Source of the DNA: Candidatus Fibrimonadaceae bacterium
Lineage (GTDB): Bacteria; Fibrobacterota; Fibrobacteria; Fibrobacterales; Fibrobacteraceae
DNA: 62,880 nt
Reading direction: 5' to 3'
Assembly: GCA_031281265.1 (NCBI GenBank)
Contig: JAITFO010000055.1
Location: 1 to 62,880, forward strand
Made by a program: the position numbers and the translations under genes. The notes beneath the pieces were generated by a model. The model ran no database searches, had not been told where the DNA came from, and saw only the letters and a program-made list of their open reading frames with translations. The first letter of the stretch is position 1. Each line of letters begins with the position of its first letter. Of this stretch, positions 17,372 to 24,768 are shown in pieces.

Positions 17372-18238
17372 GTGACTGCGATTGTTTTAGGTAATTTTGA
17401 CGGTTGCCATTTAGGGCACAGAGCTTTGTTCGAAGCGTTGAAAACGCAAGCTGAAAAAAACGGAATACCGCATCTCGCAATATCTTTTGAACCGCATACA
17501 AGGCATATAATTCAAGAACCAGGACACCCTGAACTTTTAACTTCAAATGAAGAAAAGAGGGAAATTATGGAGGCTTGCAATGTTCCACTTGTTTTGCAGA
17601 AATTTGATAAAGATTTGTTCGCAATGCCGTTCCGTTCATTCGTGAGCGACTTCGCTATACAAAAATACGGTGCAAAAATCTGGGTACTTGGTTTAGATCA
17701 ACGGTTTGGGCGAGGCGGCAAAGGTAGCGCAGAAACGTTGAGGGCATTTTTTCCCGATTTGCTCATTCACGAAATAAACCCAGTCCTATTTGGCAACGAA
17801 GCAATTAGCTCTTCCCGTATAAGGGAAGAGCTAAAAAAAGGAAATATGGACTTGGCAAACTCAATGCTCGGGCGATGTTATTCCCTCAGCGGAGTTGTTG
17901 AGCACGGCTTAGGGCAAGGGAGGCTACTCGGCTTCCCCACCGCTAACTTGCATCTGCCGGACTATAAACTTTTGCCGAAAAATGGAGTATATTTTGGAAC
18001 AGCTTCTTTTGACAAACAGAAACACAAAGCGGTTATCAACATAGGCAACAGACCTTCCCTTGGGAACCGCCCCGTTGGGCTGGAAGCCCATCTGCTAAAT
18101 TTTGACGGAGATTTATACGGCAAAAAATTATCCGTTGAACTCACCAAACGGCTGAGAGACGAAATAAAATTTGACAGCGTTGACGCTTTGAAGGAACAGA
18201 TCAAGAAAGACATCGCATCTTGCAATTCTTGCAAATAG
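17372..18238 (+). CDS. ribF: Bifunctional riboflavin kinase/FAD synthetase RibF
   Basis: Phosphorylates riboflavin to FMN and adenylates FMN to FAD. The N-terminal nucleotidyltransferase domain has GNFDGCHLGH; the C-terminal kinase domain has GRLLGFPTANL, NIGNRPSLG and LLNFDGDLYG. At 288 residues it is slightly shorter than the usual 305-315. It starts with GTG, giving MTAIVLGNFDG; the nearby ATG at 17365 is out of frame. The 3' end overlaps the convergent radical SAM gene by 38 bp. Confidence 0.9.
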   Translation: MTAIVLGNFDGCHLGHRALFEALKTQAEKNGIPHLAISFEPHTRHIIQEPGHPELLTSNEEKREIMEACNVPLVLQKFDKDLFAMPFRSFVSDFAIQKYGAKIWVLGLDQRFGRGGKGSAETLRAFFPDLLIHEINPVLFGNEAISSSRIREELKKGNMDLANSMLGRCYSLSGVVEHGLGQGRLLGFPTANLHLPDYKLLPKNGVYFGTASFDKQKHKAVINIGNRPSLGNRPVGLEAHLLNFDGDLYGKKLSVELTKRLRDEIKFDSVDALKEQIKKDIASCNSCK

Positions 18239-18989
18239 CATTTTCCTTGTAATTTTCGCAGAAACTTCTATAAGCCTCTCCGTTCCAAATTGACAAAGGG
18301 TCTTGTGTAGCGAAATTCCCAAAATCGCCAAACGGGAATTTTGTCCGCAGCCCAAAGCGAGCATCTGGATTAGGGCAAACTTGAAATGTACCGTCCACCC
18401 AAACCCAAATTTCTTTGTTTAGAAAGCGACATTCTTTTAATTGAGAATTGGCTGGCAACGGAGAATTCAATATCCAAAATTCATTTATTTTTATTCTATC
18501 TATACCTTCTGGAACTTCATCTAATTTATCATCCTTACCAAGCGTTGCTTGTATTGTGACTGTAAATTTATTTATTCTCAATTCTCCACTCTCAATTCTC
18601 AATTTTTCATCCACGAACTTAGGAACGCTCTCTGGAATCTTCCCACGCATTGCACTGAATTTTATGACACTTAGAACTGGCAAAAGCAAGGGCAACCATT
18701 TTTTTAAGCCGCCATTTGGGAATGTGCCGTTTGTGGTTATGTTGACTTTTATATTTTTCCTTTTTGCGAGCAGCAGAAAATCCTCAAAACGGGAGTACAG
18801 AAATGGTTCGCCAATGGTGCTTGGGGTTATCTCTTTTAAACCAAGCGGCAAAAATGCGTCCACAACTTTTTCAATAACAGCAAAATCCATTTCTTGTACA
18901 GGTTCCCAGTCAAGCGGTGCTTGCTTGGAAAAGCACAAGTCACAATTAGAATTGCAAGAATGCGGATTTGTTATGAATGTTACGCGCAT
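18201..18989 (-). CDS. Radical SAM protein with C-terminal cysteine cluster
   Basis: The cluster motif CNSNCDLC lies at the very N-terminus (residues about 12-19), and the C-terminus carries cysteines (QVCPN, AICKNCKMRC) like a short SPASM/twitch domain. An intact beta-barrel pattern (STIGEPFLY, NITTNGTF, VIKFSA) lies between. Two short repeat units read in frame (about residues 129-139 and 173-184) look inserted. The gene follows the HMA gene by four bases. Substrate unknown; a peptide- or cofactor-modifying role is possible. Confidence 0.75.
   Translation of the reverse strand: MRVTFITNPHSCNSNCDLCFSKQAPLDWEPVQEMDFAVIEKVVDAFLPLGLKEITPSTIGEPFLYSRFEDFLLLAKRKNIKVNITTNGTFPNGGLKKWLPLLLPVLSVIKFSAMRGKIPESVPKFVDEKLRIESGELRINKFTVTIQATLGKDDKLDEVPEGIDRIKINEFWILNSPLPANSQLKECRFLNKEIWVWVDGTFQVCPNPDARFGLRTKFPFGDFGNFATQDPLSIWNGEAYRSFCENYKENAICKNCKMRCLS
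18439..18605. repeat. Pair of inverted interspersed-repeat units inside the radical SAM gene
   Basis: The unit at 18439-18471 and the unit at 18574-18605 are near reverse complements, both built from AATTGAGAATTG and GGAGAATT blocks. They are translated in frame as ELRIN-type and ILNSPLP-type peptides that look foreign to the protein. The sequence between them looks like normal radical SAM protein. Confidence 0.5.
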
Positions 18990-18992
18990 TTT

Positions 18993-19199
18993 TTACAAAA
19001 CATCATATCCTTGCTCTTCAATTTTCTCTTTGATTTTGTTCAGAGCTATTTGACTTGGATCATATTCCACCGCAACAATCTTGGCTGCCAAATTCACAGA
19101 GGCTTTCGCTACGCCGGGCAAAGCCTCAACTGACGTTACAACTGAAACCACGCAGTGATCGCTAGACATGCCTTCAACTTTAAGTATCGTTTTTTCCAT
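18993..19199 (-). CDS. Heavy-metal-associated (HMA) domain protein lacking the CxxC pair
   Basis: A 68-residue single-domain protein with the ferredoxin-like HMA pattern: TILKVEGM, then VEALPGV, VNLAAKIVAVEYD, and EEQGYDVL. Copper chaperones of this family carry GMxCxxC; here the sequence is GMSSDHC, so the first Cys is Ser and metal binding would be weak or changed. AAAGGA lies before the ATG. It is transcribed with the radical SAM gene four bases downstream. Confidence 0.75.
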   Translation of the reverse strand: MEKTILKVEGMSSDHCVVSVVTSVEALPGVAKASVNLAAKIVAVEYDPSQIALNKIKEKIEEQGYDVL

Positions 19200-19250
19200 C
19201 TTCTGTCCTTTGTTATAATACCATAACTACTTCATATAAAAATATAGCTT

Positions 19251-20036
19251 TTACGAAATCGCCATATTCAAACTTACCGTTTGTGTTCCGCGGCATAAGC
19301 CCTTGAATACTCCGCGCTCTATGGAACAGTCGGTAAAGTCGCGGCCCCTTGAGATGGCGATGTAGCCTTCGTCTATAAGTTTGTCGCGAGTGGGGTCTGT
19401 GGCACAATATCGTGTTCCTGTCCATGCCTCAACCCAAGCGTGTGTTTCGCCATAGTCGGATGCTAGGCCGGCGACGTAGCGGCAGAGGATTTTATCAAGG
19501 CGCAGAATGACGAGCAATATTTGTGCATAATCTTGGCAAACGCCCATACCGGCGTCAAACGCTTCCGCCGCTGAAGTTGAACTCGTGGTTGAGCCTCGCT
19601 CGTAACGCATACGGGCGTGAACAGCGTGTGAAAAATATTGTATGCGGTCTAATACTTTAACCGGAGCGGAATTGTTAATTTCATTGTAGAAATCGACAAG
19701 AGCACTATGCGCATGAGTCAATTCTGTTGGGTAAAGCAATACACGTGGCGGTGGAGAGGTTGTTATGTACGGTTCGTTCAATACTTCAGCTGTCCCTTCT
19801 ATTCCAAAACAAAAATGGCTGTGCGGAACGCTAATATACCCCGCGAGCGCATTGTTGCCAAAGCCGTCAACAGTTTGCCAAAGCGTATCGGCAGGCAACG
19901 GGTCTATGTGCCATACCAAATTTTTTATCTGTTGCCTGCTGTCGCTCTGCGGCAATACCCGTAGCAAAAAACGGTGTTTGGATGCAGGCGAAGAAAACGT
20001 CAATTCCGTTTGATATTGAAAACGGACAGTCTTCAA
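19251..20036 (-). CDS. Transglutaminase-like cysteine peptidase of the ATP-grasp/alpha-E cluster
   Basis: Papain-like transglutaminase-fold protein (COG1305 type), 261 residues. An N-terminal beta domain (residues 1-125) is followed by the catalytic set Cys167 in GMGVCQDYA, His199 in GETHAWVEAW and Asp214 in ATDPTR. It probably hydrolyses or transfers peptide bonds. It starts with TTG overlapping the alpha-E stop (TTGA), with GAGGAG upstream. The gene order ATP-grasp, alpha-E, transglutaminase is a known conserved association. Confidence 0.85.
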   Translation of the reverse strand: MKTVRFQYQTELTFSSPASKHRFLLRVLPQSDSRQQIKNLVWHIDPLPADTLWQTVDGFGNNALAGYISVPHSHFCFGIEGTAEVLNEPYITTSPPPRVLLYPTELTHAHSALVDFYNEINNSAPVKVLDRIQYFSHAVHARMRYERGSTTSSTSAAEAFDAGMGVCQDYAQILLVILRLDKILCRYVAGLASDYGETHAWVEAWTGTRYCATDPTRDKLIDEGYIAISRGRDFTDCSIERGVFKGLCRGTQTVSLNMAIS

Positions 20037-20716
20037 GATACCTGCTCCTCAAAAATTTTATTCAGGCTTTCAAGTACTTCTTTTAAACGCGCCTTGTAGT
20101 TTTCCGTAGCAAGAGCATCAGTTAGCACCGCCAAATGCTGCGTATTGCATAAACCTTCGCGTACGCGTGCAAGTATGTGGCATAACATCTCGTACTCGTT
20201 CTTGATGAGCTTATGGTTGTACGAAAACCGGAAGTATAAATCGAGCCGCTCAATGAATTTACCGCACTTGATAATCGTGCGTTCCTCGCCGTTGGCGAGT
20301 TTATCGTCTAGGCTGCCCCAAAATGCTAGCAGATAATCAATCACCGGCATCAGCGCCAGGCGAAGATTTTTGGCATCACGGCTGGAGCTAAACGCATCCA
20401 TCGCAAGCTGGATGTAGGCAAGTGCCTCGCTGCCTATCACGTTCCGGCAAACAAGCGCATTGTCGTGCGCAAAGCGTAGCGTGGACATAACGCAGAAGCT
20501 GTCTTTGTCGTACAGAAAACCTCGTATGAAGTGGCGGTTATCGCTGTACTTGTCATCTATTTCCAGACTTTCTAGGAATTCCTTATAGGAATTTTTATCC
20601 TTATCGAGCGTTTTGTCATAATATTCAAAAAAAGTGTTAAGCGTGGTGTATGTGCGCTCCGCATACCTTCCAAGCCAGTACAAGTTTGAGCCGTATTCTA
20701 CCGAGATAGTACCCAT
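20033..20716 (-). CDS. Alpha-E domain protein (COG2307 type)
   Basis: All-helical protein of 227 residues. The N-terminal motif SNLYWLGRYAERTYTTLN matches the conserved LYWLGRYxER signature of the alpha-E family, found almost only next to circularly permuted ATP-grasp genes. No enzyme motif is known; it may hold the ligase and peptidase together. It overlaps the ATP-grasp gene by 19 bp and the transglutaminase gene by 4 bp, so the three should be made in fixed ratio. Confidence 0.85.
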   Translation of the reverse strand: MGTISVEYGSNLYWLGRYAERTYTTLNTFFEYYDKTLDKDKNSYKEFLESLEIDDKYSDNRHFIRGFLYDKDSFCVMSTLRFAHDNALVCRNVIGSEALAYIQLAMDAFSSSRDAKNLRLALMPVIDYLLAFWGSLDDKLANGEERTIIKCGKFIERLDLYFRFSYNHKLIKNEYEMLCHILARVREGLCNTQHLAVLTDALATENYKARLKEVLESLNKIFEEQVS

Positions 20717-22008
20717 GTGTCTTTAAACCCTCCTCCTTGTGAAGAATTGACAATGAATGAGCCAACAACACGTGAGAAACGTGTCAGTCCGCTTGCCCAC
20801 ACTCGAGTGGTTTTGCCCGTCAGCACAAATGCCCTCAGGTCAGCTTTTCGTGGAACGGCAACACCATTTTCGTCCATTATATCAAGGTCTATAAAATCTA
20901 TGACCTCCTGCGATATAAACCGTCTTGGTTCTTTTATTATAAGAGCCTTCATTTCATCTAATTTCTCTTTTGATAACTCGCTTCCAAACACCACGCCGTA
21001 TCCACCAGCCTCCGACACGTCTTTTATCACAAGACGCTCGATGTTCTCAAGCGTGAACTTGAGGTCATTCTCATAATAAGGCAAATACGTAGGTGCATTT
21101 TGCAAAATCGGTTCTTCGCCCAGATAGTACTTTACCATCTTGGGTACAAAGTAATAGATGCCTTTGTCGTCCGCAACACCATTACCCGGGGCGTTGATTA
21201 TCGCAACATTCCCTGCACGGTAAGCGTCCATAATGTGCGGCACGCCTATAAGCGAATCCGCTACAAAAGTCATGGGGTCTAAGTACTCGTCGGAGATGCG
21301 GCGGTACACCGCACCGACTCTAGCCTTGACACCGAGGTAATCCTTCATATACAGAACCGCATTATCTACGAACAACTCCGATGCTTTTACAAGCAACGCT
21401 CCTGTGCGCTCGGCAAGGTAAGAGTGCTCAAAGTACGCAGCATTGTACCTGCCGGGCGTGAGTATAACATTTAGCCCGCCACGGTTTACAAAATCCATAG
21501 TCTCATGCAGCATATCCGAGTAGTTGCGGTTATCCACAACATTGTTGGTGGAATAGGCTTCGGGGTCTGCAATCCGGCTCAGTTCTCTGGCAATCAGCGG
21601 ATAAGACGCACCCGAAGGTATACGTAGGTTGTCTTCCAATATGTACCACTTGCCATCTTTAGCCTGAACGAGGTCAATCCCAGAAATGTGGCTATACACA
21701 CCCTCAGGTGGAACAATGCCCGCACACTCCTGCAAGTATCCCTTGGAAATGTATACAAACTCTTCTGGCACTACTTTGTCAGTGACAATTTTTGCACCGG
21801 AGTAAATATCTTTCAAAAAGCAATTCAGCGCGTTTACTCGCTGCACAAGCCCCTTGTCCAACAACTCAAACTCAGAGTTCGAAATAACACGCGGTATGGC
21901 ATCGTAGGGAAAGAGTTGTTCAATGAATTCTCCGTTCTTATAAAGTCCGAACTTCACGCCGTAACGTGCCATGAGCTTGTTGATCTCGTATGCTGTTGTA
22001 ATAGGCAT
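20698..22008 (-). CDS. Circularly permuted ATP-grasp protein (COG2308 type), putative amidoligase
   Basis: A 436-residue ligase-like protein. Signature text includes ILEDNLRIPSGASYPL, VYRRISDEYLDP, NAPGNGVADDKGIYYFVP, SEAGGYGVVFG, LRAFVLTGK, and a C-terminal NSSQGGGFKDTW. By analogy with ATP-grasp amidoligases it should join an amine to a carboxylate using ATP, making a small peptide or modified product. The ATG at 22008 is preferred over an upstream one at 22134 because the promoter box (22041-22051) lies between them and GAAGG precedes the later start. Confidence 0.87.
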   Translation of the reverse strand: MPITTAYEINKLMARYGVKFGLYKNGEFIEQLFPYDAIPRVISNSEFELLDKGLVQRVNALNCFLKDIYSGAKIVTDKVVPEEFVYISKGYLQECAGIVPPEGVYSHISGIDLVQAKDGKWYILEDNLRIPSGASYPLIARELSRIADPEAYSTNNVVDNRNYSDMLHETMDFVNRGGLNVILTPGRYNAAYFEHSYLAERTGALLVKASELFVDNAVLYMKDYLGVKARVGAVYRRISDEYLDPMTFVADSLIGVPHIMDAYRAGNVAIINAPGNGVADDKGIYYFVPKMVKYYLGEEPILQNAPTYLPYYENDLKFTLENIERLVIKDVSEAGGYGVVFGSELSKEKLDEMKALIIKEPRRFISQEVIDFIDLDIMDENGVAVPRKADLRAFVLTGKTTRVWASGLTRFSRVVGSFIVNSSQGGGFKDTWVLSR

Positions 22009-22040
22009 TTCAATTACCTTCTCATTTAAGTTGTTAATCC

Positions 22041-22051
22041 AATATAGTAAC
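22041..22051 (-). promoter_or_regulatory. Promoter box GTTACTATATT before the ATP-grasp operon
   Basis: Variant of the recurrent box on the minus strand, 33 bases upstream of the ATG at 22008. It serves the operon of ATP-grasp, alpha-E and transglutaminase genes. Confidence 0.55.
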
Positions 22052-22120
22052 CTACAGCATCTAAAATAGCAACGCCGAGCCAAATACGGTATTTTAGTCA
22101 AAAAACGCCCATATTGGGCA

Positions 22121-22155
22121 AAAATTCTCGGCATAATAGAAAATTCTCGGCATAA
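22121..22155. repeat. 16-bp direct repeat, period 19 bp, in the divergent promoter region
   Basis: AAAATTCTCGGCATAA occurs at 22121-22136 and 22140-22155. It lies between the divergent ATP-grasp and AstE-like operons and ends just before the plus-strand -10 (TATATT at 22161). It could be an operator or a recent tandem duplication. Confidence 0.55.
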
Positions 22156-22157
22156 GA

Positions 22158-22169
22158 TAGTATATTATC
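22158..22169 (+). promoter_or_regulatory. Promoter -10 region for the AstE-like pair
   Basis: TAGTATATTATC contains TATATT at 22161-22166, 20 bases upstream of the ATG at 22187, with GGAGG between. No clear -35 hexamer; the direct repeat at 22121-22155 occupies that space. Confidence 0.45.
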
Positions 22170-22186
22170 ACAAAACGGAGGCTTTG

Positions 22187-23125
22187 ATGATAAAATCAGT
22201 GTCTGTGGCGGCTCTGCCCGTTGCGGAGAACTTAATTATACAGAAGAACCGCATAGAGAACAACGCGGGACCGGCGTGCAAGCGCGTCTGTGTTGTTACA
22301 GGGACCCACGGAGACGAATTGGAAGGGCAGTATGTCTGCGCACGGCTAGCGAAGATTCTAAACAAAGAGAAACAGAACCTTTCGGGCATTGTGGACATCT
22401 ATCCCGCTCTAAACCCGCTGGGGATTGATTCCGTCACACGAGGCTTCCCGATGTTTGACTTGGATATGAACCGCATATTTCCCGGCTCACCGACTGGGTT
22501 AGTGGCAGAAATTGCGGCCAATGATATAATCCGCGACATTGAAGGCGCGGACATGTGCATAGACATACACTCCAGCAACATCTTTCTGCGCGAGATACCG
22601 CAAGTGCGTGTAAGCGAACAAACCGCAGCCGAGCTACTGCCCTACGCTGTGATGCTCAACGTTGACCTTGTATGGATACATGCATCGGCAACTGTGCTGG
22701 AGTCAACGCTTGCACACTCGCTCAACACACGCGGGGTGAAGACGCTGGTGGTTGAGATGGGTGTTGGAATGCGCATCACGGAGAACTACTGCAAACAACT
22801 CGTGGACGGCATACTGAATATGCTACACGAACTCGGAATGTGGAACGGACATATAGAACAAGTACGAAAACCACTCGTTTCAAAAGATTATCGCATTGAC
22901 TTTCTGAATTCAGATGCGCACGGAATATTCATTCCGAGCACCGCACATGGCAGCCATGTGAACGCCGGTGACCGCATAGGCAAAGTCATAGACCCGCTCT
23001 TAGGCACTCTAGTTGAAGAAACGCTTGCACCGTGTTCCGGTTTATTGTTTACATTAAGAGAATATCCGGTAGTATTTGGCGGTTCGCTCCTAGCACGAAT
23101 CATGGGGGATTCCAAGAATGGATAA
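22187..23125 (+). CDS. AstE/aspartoacylase-like zinc deacylase, intact active site
   Basis: M14-related zinc hydrolase of 312 residues that removes an acyl or peptidyl group. Zinc ligands His41 and Glu44 lie in TGTHGDELEG and His128 in DIHSS; the substrate Arg is in DLDMNRIFPG and the catalytic Glu is in VVEMGVG. A C-terminal biotinyl/lipoyl-like beta domain follows (GKVIDPLLGTLVEE). The ATG at 22187 has GGAGG five bases upstream; an in-frame TTG directly before it is less likely. It overlaps the next gene by 8 bp. Confidence 0.82.
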   Translation: MIKSVSVAALPVAENLIIQKNRIENNAGPACKRVCVVTGTHGDELEGQYVCARLAKILNKEKQNLSGIVDIYPALNPLGIDSVTRGFPMFDLDMNRIFPGSPTGLVAEIAANDIIRDIEGADMCIDIHSSNIFLREIPQVRVSEQTAAELLPYAVMLNVDLVWIHASATVLESTLAHSLNTRGVKTLVVEMGVGMRITENYCKQLVDGILNMLHELGMWNGHIEQVRKPLVSKDYRIDFLNSDAHGIFIPSTAHGSHVNAGDRIGKVIDPLLGTLVEETLAPCSGLLFTLREYPVVFGGSLLARIMGDSKNG

Positions 23126-24062
23126 GAACATTATATACTCAATAAAATCGCTTTACCGAGAGAGCATGGATATAGTAGGTTACACCTTCGGCTTTGGCGA
23201 ACATTCGTGCTGTGTGGTTGGCGCATTACGCGGCAACGAAATTCAGCAGATGGCTATATGCGCCCAATTAATTGACACGCTCAAGCGCATTGAGGAAAAC
23301 GGTGGCATAGTCCCTGGCAAGAGCATAATGATAATACCATGTGCGAATAACTATTCCATGAATATCGGCAAGCGTTTTTGGCCAATGGACAATACCGACA
23401 TAAACCGAATGTTCCCTGGCTACGAACAGGGCGAGACTACGCAACGCATAGCGGCAGGGCTGTTCAAGTCCATCAAAGATTACGTTTACGGCATACAGCT
23501 GGCGAGTTTCTACCGCGAGGGCGAGTTCTTGCCGCACGTCAAGGTGATGGATACCAATTGCAGAAGCCGTGAAACCTACGAGTCGCTTACCGATTTTGGT
23601 TTACCCTACGGGCTGATTAGGACACCGCAGCCCTACGACACCGCAACACTCAACTACAATTGGCAAGTGTGGGGTTGTCATGCCTACTCGCTATTCTCAA
23701 ATTACACCGATCATATCGGAAGGCAGTCCACGCAAACCGCCGTAAACGCGGTACTGCGTTTCCTTGTTATCAAGGGAATAATCAAATGGGCATTGCACCG
23801 CGGAATGCACACACGTGTGGTGATCGAAAGTTTGATAAAAAATGTCCAGACAAGCCGAGCCGGGATACTGAAAAAGCACGTCGCGGTAGGTGATGAAGTA
23901 GCCGAAGGCGACCTGCTCTGCGAGATAATACATCCTTTAGAGGGCAATACTATAGGGCGAATAGAATCGCCAGTGGACGGAACGGTGTTCTTCTCTTACA
24001 ACAAGCAACTGGTGATGGAACACACCGACGTGTTCAACATCATACCATTTAGCTACGCGTAA
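23118..24062 (+). CDS. AstE/aspartoacylase-like pseudoenzyme
   Basis: Paralogue of the preceding gene, 314 residues, with the same order of blocks (IIPCANNYSMN, NTDINRMFPG, and the C-terminal beta domain with VAEGDLLCEIIHPLEG). The zinc motif HGDE has become RGNE (Arg38, Glu41), and DIHSS has become IQLAS, so two His ligands are gone. It is therefore probably catalytically dead and may act as a partner or regulator of the active copy. It is convergent with the C26 gene and overlaps it by 14 bp. Confidence 0.75.
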   Translation: MDKNIIYSIKSLYRESMDIVGYTFGFGEHSCCVVGALRGNEIQQMAICAQLIDTLKRIEENGGIVPGKSIMIIPCANNYSMNIGKRFWPMDNTDINRMFPGYEQGETTQRIAAGLFKSIKDYVYGIQLASFYREGEFLPHVKVMDTNCRSRETYESLTDFGLPYGLIRTPQPYDTATLNYNWQVWGCHAYSLFSNYTDHIGRQSTQTAVNAVLRFLVIKGIIKWALHRGMHTRVVIESLIKNVQTSRAGILKKHVAVGDEVAEGDLLCEIIHPLEGNTIGRIESPVDGTVFFSYNKQLVMEHTDVFNIIPFSYA

Positions 24063-24765
24063 TGTTAAAATTTTTTACAAAAGATGAAAAAATTTTCTTT
24101 GACATTTCATCTTTGAGGGAATATTCAGGATGCCACTGTACAGCCCAAACATTGGGATGCTCCGGCATATATACGGCTTCCACAAGGCCGTCATCGGCTA
24201 CCGCCATAATTTCAAGCCCCTTTGCTATTCTGTTTATTCCCTGATGATGAGAACTGTTCACTTCTATAAGTTCTTTCCCAGCGAGTTTGTGCAATGGGGT
24301 ATTGGGGAGAATACGGACATTGTGGGCGGGCACATCATAAGGCGGTTTTTGGGAATGTATTATTGCGCTGGGAAATTCTGTTGGAATATCCTGATGCAAA
24401 CTTCCGCCAAGCAGAGCGTTGATGAACTGTATTCCACGGCAAATTCCGAGCGCAGGTTTATTTTGATTTAAAACCGCTTCGCGAAAAACGTAGGATTCCA
24501 TCCTATCCCGTATATCGCAAATTTCTCCGCAATGTTCGTTTTTTTCATGTCCATACAATTTAGGATTTACATCTTGCCCGCCTGTAAAGAGAAAACCGTC
24601 AAAGATGCTTAAGGTCTGTTTTAGTATAGTTTCTGAATCCGTCAGATGCACAATCATCGGCACTGCACCAGCTTCTTCCAAGCCTTGCATATAGCCAGGC
24701 AACATCCATATACTATCTTTTTCTTCATCCCAAAGGGGAATAACTCCAATTACAGGTTTTTCCAT
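24049..24765 (-). CDS. Class-I glutamine amidotransferase-like hydrolase (peptidase C26, PuuD-type)
   Basis: A 238-residue cytoplasmic enzyme of the gamma-glutamyl hydrolase type. The nucleophile elbow is ALGICRGIQFIN; the catalytic His and Glu are in AVQWHPEYS. FTGGQDVNP and GGSLHQDIP are family marks. PuuD-like members cleave gamma-glutamyl amides. Placed next to a putative amidoligase cluster, it may cut the same product, but it is transcribed with the HD-GYP gene four bases upstream. Confidence 0.85.
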   Translation of the reverse strand: MEKPVIGVIPLWDEEKDSIWMLPGYMQGLEEAGAVPMIVHLTDSETILKQTLSIFDGFLFTGGQDVNPKLYGHEKNEHCGEICDIRDRMESYVFREAVLNQNKPALGICRGIQFINALLGGSLHQDIPTEFPSAIIHSQKPPYDVPAHNVRILPNTPLHKLAGKELIEVNSSHHQGINRIAKGLEIMAVADDGLVEAVYMPEHPNVWAVQWHPEYSLKDEMSKKIFSSFVKNFNITRS

Positions 24766-24768
24766 ATT

